Below are positions 43,463 through 51,482 of a DNA stretch of 64,000 nucleotides, piece after piece (within the stretch, counting starts at the first letter, position 1; each line of letters starts with the position of its first letter). Position numbers and translations under genes: made by a program. The notes beneath the pieces are model-generated. The model was given only the letters and a program-made list of their open reading frames with translations, did no database searches and was not told where the DNA came from. The stretch is from Cupriavidus campinensis (GTDB taxonomy: Bacteria > Pseudomonadota > Gammaproteobacteria > Burkholderiales > Burkholderiaceae), in contig NZ_CAJPVH010000016.1 in assembly GCF_905397395.1 (NCBI RefSeq), positions 1-64,000 of the forward strand, read 5' to 3'.

Positions 43463-44161
43463 TCAGAACGGTAAGACATTGAGGAAGAAGCGCTGCAGCC
43501 AGCCCATGTTCTGCACTTCGTCGATGTATCCCTTGGCGGTGTACTCGATCCGTGCATCCGCCACCTGGGTGGACGGCACTGCGTTGTCGCCGGTGATCGT
43601 GCGCGGATTGACCACGCCGGAGAAACGGATGAACTCCGCCCCCTGGTTGATGGCCATCTGCTTTTCTCCGGACACCACCAGGTTGCCGTTGGCCAGCACT
43701 TCCAGCACCGTGACGGTGATGGTGCCGTTGAAGGTGTTCGCGGCGGTGGCGCCGCCGCTGGCCTTCAGGGCATTGCTGCCGTTGACATCGGCATTCGACC
43801 TGGCGCTGAACAGACCGGCCAGCGCACGTGGCACCGCGTCGAACGACAGCGTGGTGCTGCCCGTGCGGCTGGCATTGGTCCCGGAGTTCTTGCTGGCGTT
43901 GACGTTCTCGCTGATCACGATGGTCAGGATGTCGCCAACGTTACGTGGCCGCCGGTCCTCGAACAGCGGATTGCCCGCGTAGGACGAGGCAAAGATGGAA
44001 CCCGTGGGCGCGCCCACGGCGCGCGGCTCGGCGCGTGCCGTGGTGGGCGTCTGCACGAGGGGCTCCTTCGGCATCAGCGCGCAGCCGCCGCTCGCCAGCA
44101 CGGCCAGGCCGGCAAAGGCGTACAGGGCAAACACACCGAGGCGATGCAGCTTGGCGGCCAT
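43463..44161 (-). CDS. flgH: Flagellar L-ring protein FlgH
   Basis: Outer-membrane lipoprotein of 232 residues forming the L-ring. The lipobox is [25 protein letters not shown] and [20 protein letters not shown] are hallmark segments, and [20 protein letters not shown] lies at the end. ATG at 44161 is chosen because GGGAG precedes it; two further ATGs at 44176 and 44173 overlap the flgG stop. Confidence 0.96.
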   Translation of the reverse strand: MAAKLHRLGVFALYAFAGLAVLASGGCALMPKEPLVQTPTTARAEPRAVGAPTGSIFASSYAGNPLFEDRRPRNVGDILTIVISENVNASKNSGTNASRTGSTTLSFDAVPRALAGLFSARSNADVNGSNALKASGGATAANTFNGTITVTVLEVLANGNLVVSGEKQMAINQGAEFIRFSGVVNPRTITGDNAVPSTQVADARIEYTAKGYIDEVQNMGWLQRFFLNVLPF

Positions 44162-44172
44162 GGTCACTCCCA

Positions 44173-44958
44173 TCATCCCATCTGGGTCAGGCGTTGCAAC
44201 ATCTGGTCGGACGTCTGCACTGCCTTGCTGTTGATTTCGTACGCGCGCTGGGTCTGGATCATGCTGACCAGTTCCTCGACCACGTTCACGTTCGACGCTT
44301 CAACGTAGTTGTTCTGCAGCGTGCCCGCGCCGTTCAGGCCCGGCACGGTGGTGTTCGGCGCGCCCGAGGCATCGGTCTGCGCGTAGAGGTTCTCGCCCAG
44401 GCTTTCCAGGCCGGCCGGGTTCGGGAACGTGGCGAGCTGGATCTGGCCGACCGTGGCGGCGTTGGTCTGGCCCGGCTGCATCACCGTGACGGTACCGTCG
44501 CGGGCTACGTTCACCGAGGTGTAGTTGGCCGGCAGCGTGATGGCCGGGTTCAGCACGAAGCCGCTCGACGTCACCAGCTGGCCGTTCGGGTCCACCTGGA
44601 ACGAACCGTCACGCGTGTAGGTGGTGGTGCCGTCCGGCATCGTCACCTGGAAAAAGCCCTGGCCGATGATGGCCACATCGCGCGAGTTGCCGGTCTGCGT
44701 GGGGTTGCCCTGCGTGTGGATACGTTCCGTGGCCACGGGGCGCACGCCGGTACCCAGCTGCATGCCCGAGGGCAGCACGGTCTGGTCCGACGACAGCGCG
44801 CCCGGCTGGCGGATGGTCTGGTACATCAGTTCCTCGAACACGGCGCGGCTGCGCTTGAAGCCCGTGGTGGACACGTTGGCCAGGTTGTTCGAGATCACGT
44901 CCATCTGCGTCTGCTGCGCATCGAGGCCGGTCTTGGCAATCCAGAGTGAGCGGATCAT
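44173..44958 (-). CDS. flgG: Flagellar distal rod protein FlgG
   Basis: FlgG of 261 residues, the exact usual length. The N-terminus [20 protein letters not shown] and [20 protein letters not shown] are typical; the C-terminus [20 protein letters not shown] and [20 protein letters not shown] complete the rod core. [16 protein letters not shown] is the family-conserved FlgE/F/G motif. Its stop overlaps the flgH start region. Confidence 0.98.
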   Translation of the reverse strand: MIRSLWIAKTGLDAQQTQMDVISNNLANVSTTGFKRSRAVFEELMYQTIRQPGALSSDQTVLPSGMQLGTGVRPVATERIHTQGNPTQTGNSRDVAIIGQGFFQVTMPDGTTTYTRDGSFQVDPNGQLVTSSGFVLNPAITLPANYTSVNVARDGTVTVMQPGQTNAATVGQIQLATFPNPAGLESLGENLYAQTDASGAPNTTVPGLNGAGTLQNNYVEASNVNVVEELVSMIQTQRAYEINSKAVQTSDQMLQRLTQMG

Positions 44959-44994
44959 GGTTTTCCTTCGAGTTCTGTGTCAGCGCAGCGCGCT

Positions 44995-45738
44995 TCAGTT
45001 GTTGGACAGCAGCGCGTTGGCCCGCTGGTCGTTGCTATCGGCGCCGGTAATCATCTTCATCTGCATCTCGAAGCGGCGCGCGTTGGCGATCATGTCGACC
45101 ATCGCCTCCACCGGATTCACGTTACTGCCCTCCAGCGCGCCGGAGATCACACGCACCGTGGGGTCCTGCTCCAGCGCGTTCACGCCGGGACGCAGGCGGA
45201 AGTAGCCGTCGTCACCGCGTGCCAGCCCTTCGGGCGGCGGCGATACCACGCGCAGCTTGCCGACCTGGGCCAGGCCGTTGGCGGCCTCGCCCGGGCCACG
45301 TGCCACCACACTGCCATCGGTACCGATGGATACCGTGGCGCCCGGCGGCACCGCGATCGCGCCACCGTCGCCCAGCACCGGCCGGCCGGCCGAGGTCTGG
45401 AGCTGGCCGTCGGCCGAAATTTGCATCGCGCCGGCGCGGGTGTATGCCTCGGAGCCGTCGGGCATCTGCACCGCCAGCCAGCCGTTGCCCTGCAGGGCGA
45501 CGTCGAGGTCGCGGCCCGTGTACGTCAGCGGGCCGGCCTTCATGTCGGCACCCGGCGTGGAGGCCAGCGTGAAGGCGCGGGTCTGCGTCTCCTGCCCCAC
45601 TACCGGCACGGCGCGATACAGGTTGATCTGCGCGCGGAACGCCGGCGTGGAGGCATTGGCCAGGTTGTTCGATACCGCGGCCTGCTGGTCGAGTATCTGC
45701 TTGGCGCCCGAGAGGGCGGTGTAAATCATGCGGTCCAT
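44995..45738 (-). CDS. flgF: Flagellar proximal rod protein FlgF
   Basis: FlgF of 247 residues. The N-terminus DRMIYTALSGAKQILDQQAA and NNLANASTPAFRAQINLYRA is typical, as is YTGRDLDVALQGNGWLAVQM. The C-terminus GALEGSNVNPVEAMVDMIAN followed by RRFEMQMKM completes the rod core. It lies 36 bases before flgG and 31 bases after flgE in one direction, consistent with a single operon. Confidence 0.97.
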   Translation of the reverse strand: MDRMIYTALSGAKQILDQQAAVSNNLANASTPAFRAQINLYRAVPVVGQETQTRAFTLASTPGADMKAGPLTYTGRDLDVALQGNGWLAVQMPDGSEAYTRAGAMQISADGQLQTSAGRPVLGDGGAIAVPPGATVSIGTDGSVVARGPGEAANGLAQVGKLRVVSPPPEGLARGDDGYFRLRPGVNALEQDPTVRVISGALEGSNVNPVEAMVDMIANARRFEMQMKMITGADSNDQRANALLSNN

Positions 45739-45769
45739 GTCGGCGTTCCGGCGGAGAGATCAGCGTGGA

Positions 45770-46993
45770 TCAGATGTTCACCAGGGTCTGCAGGACGGTG
45801 TCCTGCGCCTTGATGGTCTGCGCGTTGGCCTGATAGTTACGCTGCGCGACGATCAGGTTGACCAGCTGGCCGGACAGGTCCACGTTGGACTCTTCCACGG
45901 CGTTGGACTTCAGCGTGCCCATGGCGCCGCCGGCCGTGCCGAGCAGTTCCTGGCCCGAGGCACCGGTGGCGGACCACACGTTGTCGCCTTCCGGCTTCAG
46001 GCCTTCCACGTTGCCGAACGTCGCCATGGCGATCTGGCCCAGCGACAGCGTCTTCTCGTTCGAGTAAGAACCGAGGATCGTGCCGTCTTCCTGCACCGAG
46101 AAGCCCAGCAGCGCGCCCGATGCGTAGCCGTCCTGCACGATCTTCTTCGGATCGTTGTCCGAGCCGAACTGCGTGGAACCGGTCAGGTTCAGGTTGGCGG
46201 TCAGCGCGGCGGCGCCGTTGGCGGCCGGCAGTGCGAGCGTCGGGTTCGCCGGCGTGGTCGATTGCATCACGCCGTTGCTGTCGAAGGCCATCGATACCGG
46301 CATGCCGGCCAGCGTGTTGCCCGCGGAATCGGTCAGGTACATGTTCCAGTTGGTACCGCCCGGCACGGTCGGCGCGGCAGCCGACTTGGCGAAGTACGCG
46401 GTGACCTGCTGCTTGTTGCCCAGCGAGTCATAGACGCTGATCGCCGTGCTGTAGTTGAACATGTCCGACGTCGGCAGCGCACCCGGGGCGCTGGCGAAAG
46501 CCGTGGTCGGCACGGTGCTGCGCGAGTCGAGCTGGAACTGCGCCGTCACCGTCTGCGTGGCGCGCGGGGGCATCTGTGCATTGCTGATGGTGATCGGCTG
46601 CGGAGCCACGCCGCCGGCGGTGGTGCCAGCCGGGTAGCCCGTGACCTGCAGGCCCGTGGCGTTGACCAGGCGGCCATCGTCCAGGCGGTTCATCTGGCCG
46701 TTGCGCGAATAGAACACCGAGCCATCGGTATTGGTCAGGCGGAAGAAGCCGTTGCCGTTGCTGATGGCCACGTCCAGGTTACGACCGGACGAGGCGATGT
46801 TGCCGTTGGTGAACGACTGCACCACGGCGTTCACGCGCGTGCCCAGGCCGATCTTCGAACCGGCGTACACGTCCGCGAACTGCGCGGTGGATTGCTTGAA
46901 GCCAACCGTGTTGGCGTTGGCGATGTTGTTGCCAATCACGTCCAGGTTGGACGCGGCGGCGTTCAGGCCGCTTACCCCTTGACCAAAACCCAT
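45770..46993 (-). CDS. flgE: Flagellar hook protein FlgE
   Basis: Hook subunit of 407 residues, close to the usual length. GFGQGVSGLNAAASNLDVIG and NNIANANTVGFKQSTAQFAD open the protein; SSGRNLDVAISNGNGFFRLT is the family mid-block; AVEESNVDLSGQLVNLIVAQ and RNYQANAQTIKAQDTVLQTL close it. The middle domains D1-D2 have the expected Thr/Ser-rich beta composition. Confidence 0.97.
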   Translation of the reverse strand: MGFGQGVSGLNAAASNLDVIGNNIANANTVGFKQSTAQFADVYAGSKIGLGTRVNAVVQSFTNGNIASSGRNLDVAISNGNGFFRLTNTDGSVFYSRNGQMNRLDDGRLVNATGLQVTGYPAGTTAGGVAPQPITISNAQMPPRATQTVTAQFQLDSRSTVPTTAFASAPGALPTSDMFNYSTAISVYDSLGNKQQVTAYFAKSAAAPTVPGGTNWNMYLTDSAGNTLAGMPVSMAFDSNGVMQSTTPANPTLALPAANGAAALTANLNLTGSTQFGSDNDPKKIVQDGYASGALLGFSVQEDGTILGSYSNEKTLSLGQIAMATFGNVEGLKPEGDNVWSATGASGQELLGTAGGAMGTLKSNAVEESNVDLSGQLVNLIVAQRNYQANAQTIKAQDTVLQTLVNI

Positions 46994-47067
46994 GATTTTC
47001 CCCTAATAAGGCTGTCGTTCGTGAATTGCCCGCGCGTATGCCGGACCGGGTGATACGTAAAAGTGGA

Positions 47068-47730
47068 TCAGGAAATGCGGCGCACGTCGTCGACGTTGGC
47101 GGTCTTGCCGTCGCCAAGTTCGACCAGCACGCCGGTGCTGTCACCGCTGATGGACTGGACCTTGCCGTAGACCAGCGCGATGGCGCTGACGTCCTTGCCC
47201 TCGGCCGTGCCGGACACCTTGAAGGTGTACTCGCCATTGGGCACGGCGTTGCCCTGGTCGTTCTTGCCGTCCCAGGCGATGTCGTGCACGCCGGCGGTCT
47301 GGCCCTTCATGTCGATGTTGCGGACCACGTTGCCGTTCTTGTCCAGCACCTGCACGGTGACCGAGTCAGCCGTGGACGGCACGTCCACGCCAATCTTGGT
47401 GGCCACGCCGTCCGCCACGGTGATTGCGTTGCCCGGCACCATCACGGTCTTGCCGATCAGGTTGGCGGAGTCCATCGCGCGGCTGGCCGCGGTCTGCGAG
47501 AGCAGCGCGGTCAGGGTTTCGTTCATCGTCTGCAGGCCGCTCACCGTGCTGATCTGCGCCAGCTGCGAGGTGAGCTGGGCGTTGTCCATCGGGTTGAGCG
47601 GGTCCTGGTTGTTCATCTGCGTCACCAGCATCTTCAGGAAGTTGTTCTGAAGATCTGCCGCGCTGGAGCTGCCGCCCTTGAGCGCGTCATTGACGGCGGA
47701 GTTGCTGTTGACGTTAGAGGTGGTCGTCAT
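47068..47730 (-). CDS. flgD: Flagellar hook cap protein FlgD
   Basis: Hook scaffold protein of 220 residues. NNFLKMLVTQMNNQDPLNPM and DNAQLTSQLAQISTVSGLQT are the export and assembly segments; the C-terminal half has the FlgD Ig/tudor-like fold with AGVHDIAWDGKNDQGNAVPN. It caps the growing hook and is discarded. Placed between flgC and flgE as usual. Confidence 0.97.
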   Translation of the reverse strand: MTTTSNVNSNSAVNDALKGGSSSAADLQNNFLKMLVTQMNNQDPLNPMDNAQLTSQLAQISTVSGLQTMNETLTALLSQTAASRAMDSANLIGKTVMVPGNAITVADGVATKIGVDVPSTADSVTVQVLDKNGNVVRNIDMKGQTAGVHDIAWDGKNDQGNAVPNGEYTFKVSGTAEGKDVSAIALVYGKVQSISGDSTGVLVELGDGKTANVDDVRRIS

Positions 47731-47775
47731 GGTGTCGGTTCCGGCGGTTCCTGGAAGGATTCGAAAGGTTGTGGG

Positions 47776-48183
47776 TTACTGACCGATCGTCAGCGTCTTC
47801 AGCATCATGGTCTTGGCGGTGTTGAGCACCTCCACGTTGGCCTGGTACGAACGCGACGCCGAGATCATGTTGACCATCTCTTCCACCGGGTTCACGTTGG
47901 GCATCGTCACGTAGCCGTTGGCGTCCGCCAGCGGGTGCGACGGGTTGTGCACCATGCGGGCCGGGGCAGCGTCTTCCATGACGCCGGCCACCTGCACGCC
48001 GCCCACGTCGGACTGGCCGGGCGTGGGCGCCATCTCGAAAATCACCTGCTTGGCGCGATACGGCTGGCCGTTCGGCGCCACGGCGCTGTCCGCGTTGGCC
48101 AGGTTGGAGGCCGTCACGTTCATCCGCTGCGACTGCGCGGCCATGGCAGAGCCGGCCACGTCGAAAATGTTCATGCTGGGCAT
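47776..48183 (-). CDS. flgC: Flagellar proximal rod protein FlgC
   Basis: FlgC of 135 residues. [20 protein letters not shown] and [20 protein letters not shown] are the family start; [20 protein letters not shown] and [20 protein letters not shown] close the rod core. The gap to flgB is 12 bases, implying joint transcription. Confidence 0.97.
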   Translation of the reverse strand: MPSMNIFDVAGSAMAAQSQRMNVTASNLANADSAVAPNGQPYRAKQVIFEMAPTPGQSDVGGVQVAGVMEDAAPARMVHNPSHPLADANGYVTMPNVNPVEEMVNMISASRSYQANVEVLNTAKTMMLKTLTIGQ

Positions 48184-48195
48184 GGTCGGTCCTCG

Positions 48196-48603
48196 TTAGC
48201 TCTGGATCGCCGACAGCATCGTCTTGATCTTGCTGCTCATGACCGTCAGGCCGGCTTCGAAGTGCACCGTGTTGTCGGCGAACGCCACGCGCTCGGTGTC
48301 CATTTCCACGGTGTTGCCGTCCATGCTCGACTGCAGCGGAATGCGGTAGTCGAGGTCGGCGCTGCTCGAAGTCGGCGCCTGGCCCGGCAGGTGGCGCTTC
48401 TGCGTGGTGGAAAGCGTCATGCCTTCGCTCTGGCGGCCGCGCTCCACCGACGTCGCCAGGGTGCTGGCGAAGTCGAAATCGCGTGCCTTGTAGCCCGGCG
48501 TGTCCGCGTGGGCGATGTTCGAGGCAATCACCGATTGCCGCTGGGTCCGGAGGCTCAGGGCTTCCTGCTGGAAGCGCAACGCCGCATCGAGTCTGTCGAT
48601 CAT
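48196..48603 (-). CDS. flgB: Flagellar proximal rod protein FlgB
   Basis: FlgB of 135 residues, first gene of the flgBCDEFGHIJKL transcript. ALSLRTQRQSVIASNIAHAD and TPGYKARDFDFASTLA are typical; DTERVAFADNTVHFEAGLTV and SSKIKTMLSAI close it. GGAAAGGCAGAC precedes the ATG. The 280-base divergent gap to flgA must hold the operon promoter, but I see no clear sigma-28 or sigma-54 sequence there. Confidence 0.97.
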   Translation of the reverse strand: MIDRLDAALRFQQEALSLRTQRQSVIASNIAHADTPGYKARDFDFASTLATSVERGRQSEGMTLSTTQKRHLPGQAPTSSSADLDYRIPLQSSMDGNTVEMDTERVAFADNTVHFEAGLTVMSSKIKTMLSAIQS

Positions 48604-48883
48604 GTCTGCCTTTCCTGCTCTGGCTTCAACTTCGGGGAGAAAACTGCCGTAGACCTGGGTATGCGTATACGCGTGCCGGTCCGGGGCTTCTTCAGGGTTG
48701 CCATCTTAGGGGCCGCCCTGTCACGCCAATCGTGCGAATAGGACCGAGAAATCCGCGCAATTCGCGCCGACCCTTCGCGCGAGGCTGCCTACAATTGCCC
48801 CACAGATTCGTTGTTGTATGCCGATGTCGTGGGGCGGCATCGCGCGGGCCCGCCCGCGCCGGCCACCCCCCATCCTTGCTGGG

Positions 48884-49630
48884 ATGACCCCTATGAACCT
48901 CACTCGCCAGGCCGCCGGGCTGATGGCGCTGGCCGGCTTCGCGCTGGCCCAGCCGTCCGTCGCCGCGCCCGCCCAGGTCACGCCGGTGGCAATGCCGTCG
49001 GCTGCCACCCCGTTTGCCGACGACCCCGTGCGCGTGGTCGTCGAACAGTTCCTGCTGCGCCAGGCCACCGGCCTGCCGGGCAAGGTCAGCGTGCAGGTGG
49101 TGCCGCCCTCGGGCGGCCGCGCGCCCGATTGCCAGAACCCCGAACCCTTCCTGCCGTCCGGCGCCGCCCCGTGGGGCCGCGTGGCGGTGGGTGTGCGCTG
49201 CGGCGGCGACCGGCCCTGGACGCGCTACGTGCAGGCCCGGGTCTCGGTACTGACTGATTACTATGTAGCGGCCCGCGCAATGGCCCCCGGCGAGACCATC
49301 AGCGCCGCCGACCTCGAAGTGCGCCAGGGCGATCTGGCCGCGCTACCGCGCGCGGTTGTGACGGATCCGGCACAGGTAGCCGGCGCCGTGGCGGCCAACC
49401 GCATCGCGGCCGGTTCGCCCATGCGCACTGATCTGCTCAAGAAGTCGATTGCCGTGAAATCCGGCCAGACTGTCAACGTGACCGTCGAAGGTGACTCGTT
49501 CCAGCTCACCAGCGAGGGCAAGGTGCTCGCCGATGCCGCCACCGGCAATTCGGTGCAGGTGCGGCTACGCAACGGACAGGTGGTCAGCGGCCTCGTGCGC
49601 AGCGGCGACACCGTCGTCCTGCAGCAGTAA
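48884..49630 (+). CDS. flgA: Flagellar P-ring assembly chaperone FlgA
   Basis: Periplasmic chaperone of about 248 residues for P-ring assembly. A signal peptide (RQAAGLMALAGFALAQPSVA) is followed by an SAF-like domain: YVAARAMAPGETISAADLEV, VAANRIAAGSPMRTDLLKKS, and the end SGLVRSGDTVVLQQ. ATGs at 48884 and 48893 are both possible. It is divergent from flgB, followed by flgM and flgN, the usual beta-proteobacterial order. Confidence 0.95.
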   Translation: MTPMNLTRQAAGLMALAGFALAQPSVAAPAQVTPVAMPSAATPFADDPVRVVVEQFLLRQATGLPGKVSVQVVPPSGGRAPDCQNPEPFLPSGAAPWGRVAVGVRCGGDRPWTRYVQARVSVLTDYYVAARAMAPGETISAADLEVRQGDLAALPRAVVTDPAQVAGAVAANRIAAGSPMRTDLLKKSIAVKSGQTVNVTVEGDSFQLTSEGKVLADAATGNSVQVRLRNGQVVSGLVRSGDTVVLQQ

Positions 49631-49756
49631 TCGTCACATTTTTAACGGAAGAAGCCCGAAGTAGTCGCCAGGATTCCCGCGGAAGCAGGAAGAAAGAGCA
49701 GGCGCAGGCGGCGCATGCGAGAATGCCGCCCCACCCTGATCCGGATGCGAAAACCC

Positions 49757-49783
49757 TAAAGTTCCGGGTGGAACATCCGATAA
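49757..49783 (+). promoter_or_regulatory. Sigma-28 (FliA) promoter of flgM
   Basis: TAAAGTTC-N11-TCCGATAA at 49757-49764 and 49776-49783 differs by one base in each half from the FliA consensus TAAAGTTT-N11-GCCGATAA, with exact spacing, 29 bases before the flgM start. It implies late-class expression of the anti-sigma factor FlgM and of FlgN. Confidence 0.9.
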
Positions 49784-49811
49784 GCCAAGGGAACCCAGCA
49801 AGGATTTCACC

Positions 49812-50129
49812 GTGAAGATCAACCAATCCACTCCGTCCCTGCCCGCCGATGCCGCGGCAACCGACAGCGCAGCCCGTCCGGCCGCCAACGGTGCCGCCTC
49901 GTCCGCGACTTCCGGCGCCTTGACCGGCGTGCGCGTCAGCCCGCTGACCGCGCAAGTGCGTGAGATCGGTTCGCGTCTGGTCAATGAGACCGACGACGAC
50001 ATCGATACCGCGAAGGTCGAGGAAATTCGCCAGGCCATCGCGGAAGGCAGGATCAAGATCGATCCCAGCAAGATCGCCGACGGCTTGCTCGCTTCGCTGC
50101 GCGAGTTGAGCCAAGGCGAAAGCCAATAA
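49812..50129 (+). CDS. flgM: Anti-sigma-28 factor FlgM
   Basis: FlgM of 105 residues. The N-terminal half is disordered and rich in Ala, Ser and Thr; the C-terminal half carries the sigma-28 binding helices (VNETDDDIDTAKVEEIRQAI and AEGRIKIDPSKIADGLLASL). It holds FliA inactive until the hook is complete and FlgM is exported. Preceded by a near-perfect FliA promoter, 9 bases before flgN. Confidence 0.96.
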   Translation: MKINQSTPSLPADAAATDSAARPAANGAASSATSGALTGVRVSPLTAQVREIGSRLVNETDDDIDTAKVEEIRQAIAEGRIKIDPSKIADGLLASLRELSQGESQ

Positions 50130-50138
50130 CTCCCTGAC

Positions 50139-50600
50139 ATGAGCCAAGCCCTGATCCAGACCCTGAAGCTCGAAGCTGACGCCATCGCCGCATTTGGCCG
50201 CACTCTCGCCGAGGAGCGCGACACCATCAAACGCCAGGATTTCCAGGCGTTGAGCGAGCTGCTCAACCAGAAGATGGAACTGGCTCAGGGCCTCACGCGC
50301 GCCACCGCGGCGCGCGAAGCGCAGATGATTGCGCTGGGCCTGCGCGTGGGCCCGGGCGGCCTGCTTGTGGGCGGGCTGGTGGATGCGGCCGTGGCTGAGG
50401 CGTGGCGCAAGGTGGTGTTCTTCGCCAGCAAGGCCAAGGACGCCAACGAGTTGAACGGCGCCATCGTCAACGCCCACCTCGAATTCACGCAGGAAGCCAT
50501 CCAGGTGCTGCGCCAGGGCGGCGCCGGCCCCAACGAGATGTATGGCCGCGACGGCCGCGCGCAGAACGCCGCAAGCGGCGTGAGCCTGGCGGCCGGCTGA
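50139..50600 (+). CDS. flgN: Flagellar export chaperone FlgN
   Basis: Cytoplasmic helical chaperone of 153 residues for FlgK and FlgL. LIQTLKLEADAIAAFGRTLA and EERDTIKRQDFQALSELLNQ form the expected long N-terminal helix; the C-terminal residues are low-complexity, as is normal. It follows flgM by 9 bases and presumably shares its promoter. A hairpin lies 17 bases after the stop. Confidence 0.93.
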   Translation: MSQALIQTLKLEADAIAAFGRTLAEERDTIKRQDFQALSELLNQKMELAQGLTRATAAREAQMIALGLRVGPGGLLVGGLVDAAVAEAWRKVVFFASKAKDANELNGAIVNAHLEFTQEAIQVLRQGGAGPNEMYGRDGRAQNAASGVSLAAG

Positions 50601-50616
50601 GTTACATACGCATCAC

Positions 50617-50639
50617 ACCGCCGGTCCCAATCCGGCGGT
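50617..50639 (+). terminator. Hairpin after flgN
   Basis: ACCGCCGG (50617-50624) pairs perfectly with CCGGCGGT (50632-50639) around TCCCAAT. No T tract follows, so it may be a processing or weak termination structure. Confidence 0.5.
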
Positions 50640-50772
50640 AGTCAGAACCGGCCTACGCAAGGCTAGGTCATCGACCGATCCCGGCCGGCAGGCACCTTGC
50701 CTACATTGACAGTCAGGCGCATCCGCACGACACGCGCGGATGCCACCACTTTCTGTCTGGGAGGTGTCACTC

Positions 50773-50943
50773 ATGTCCTTCGCGCTCTATCTCATCGGGC
50801 TCATGCTGCTTGTCGGCGGCATCGCCTGGGGCCTCAGCATCGCTGGGTTGGCTCCGGTTTATATCGGTATTGCCTGCTTGGTGGTACTGGGAATTGGAGT
50901 GATGTCGGCGGTATCGCGGACGCGGACTAAGGATCCGTCGTAG
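50773..50943 (+). CDS. Small two-helix membrane protein
   Basis: Protein of 56 residues: two hydrophobic helices (LYLIGLMLLVGGIAWGLSIA and YIGIACLVVLGIGVMSAV) joined by a short loop, with a charged tail RTRTKDPS. GGGAGGTG lies about 8 bases before the ATG at 50773, better than the start at 50740. Very short two-helix proteins of this kind are frequent in Burkholderiaceae, but no function is known to me. Not part of the flagellar set by sequence. Confidence 0.75.
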   Translation: MSFALYLIGLMLLVGGIAWGLSIAGLAPVYIGIACLVVLGIGVMSAVSRTRTKDPS

Positions 50944-51098
50944 GGATGTGTCCGTCCAGGCTGGCGCGTCCCTGAGGCGCGCTCGGCCCTATGTCGCGTC
51001 AGTTGCGATTGGAGACGTCGGCTCCTCAGAACCCATGGCGTCAACGCACAGATTTGTTTTAGCCGTCCTCATTGCAACCCAGGCCTGATTCGATAATT

Positions 51099-51482
51099 TC
51101 ACTGCTCATCACTGAAGATAAAGTCGTCCGCTTCCAGGTTGTGATCAAGCCTGTACTGCTCCTCCCACTTCCAAAAATCTCCCGGCGGGTCCGAATCGAT
51201 ACCCCTGTGCCAATACTGCTCACCATGAGCCAGTAGCATAGCAAAGTGATAGTCCAGTTCGTGTGCACGCACGACAATGGCCATATATCTATCTAGAGCG
51301 TGCTCTACTAAGGGTGAGTCCAGGACAAGGGACTTGGCTTCCTCCTCCGACTTACCCGCATACTTCACCATGATGGCCTGGATTATTGCCACCCAGGTAC
51401 GGAAGTTAAAAACAACACTCTCTCTGGGATCGCGGTCGTTAACGATGACGATACCATCTACGATTTTGCTTTCCTCTATCAC
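51099..51482 (-). CDS. Putative immunity protein for Rhs toxin
   Basis: Acidic cytoplasmic protein of 127 residues, AT-richer than its surroundings. It starts at GTG directly after the rhs stop codon (TAG then GTG), with AAGGGAGA in the end of rhs serving as ribosome site, so translation is coupled. Features: VVFNFRTWVAIIQAIMVKYA, LDRYMAIVVRAHELDYHFAM, and DFWKWEEQYRLDHNLEADDF. The family is not recognised; the immunity role is inferred from position, size, acidity and codon use, which match known toxin-immunity pairs. Confidence 0.7.
   Translation of the reverse strand: MIEESKIVDGIVIVNDRDPRESVVFNFRTWVAIIQAIMVKYAGKSEEEAKSLVLDSPLVEHALDRYMAIVVRAHELDYHFAMLLAHGEQYWHRGIDSDPPGDFWKWEEQYRLDHNLEADDFIFSDEQ

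Noticed and set aside
48604-48883. Sigma-54 or sigma-28 promoter before flgB
   Set aside because: No GG-N10-GC element or FliA-type sequence of convincing quality was found in the divergent gap.
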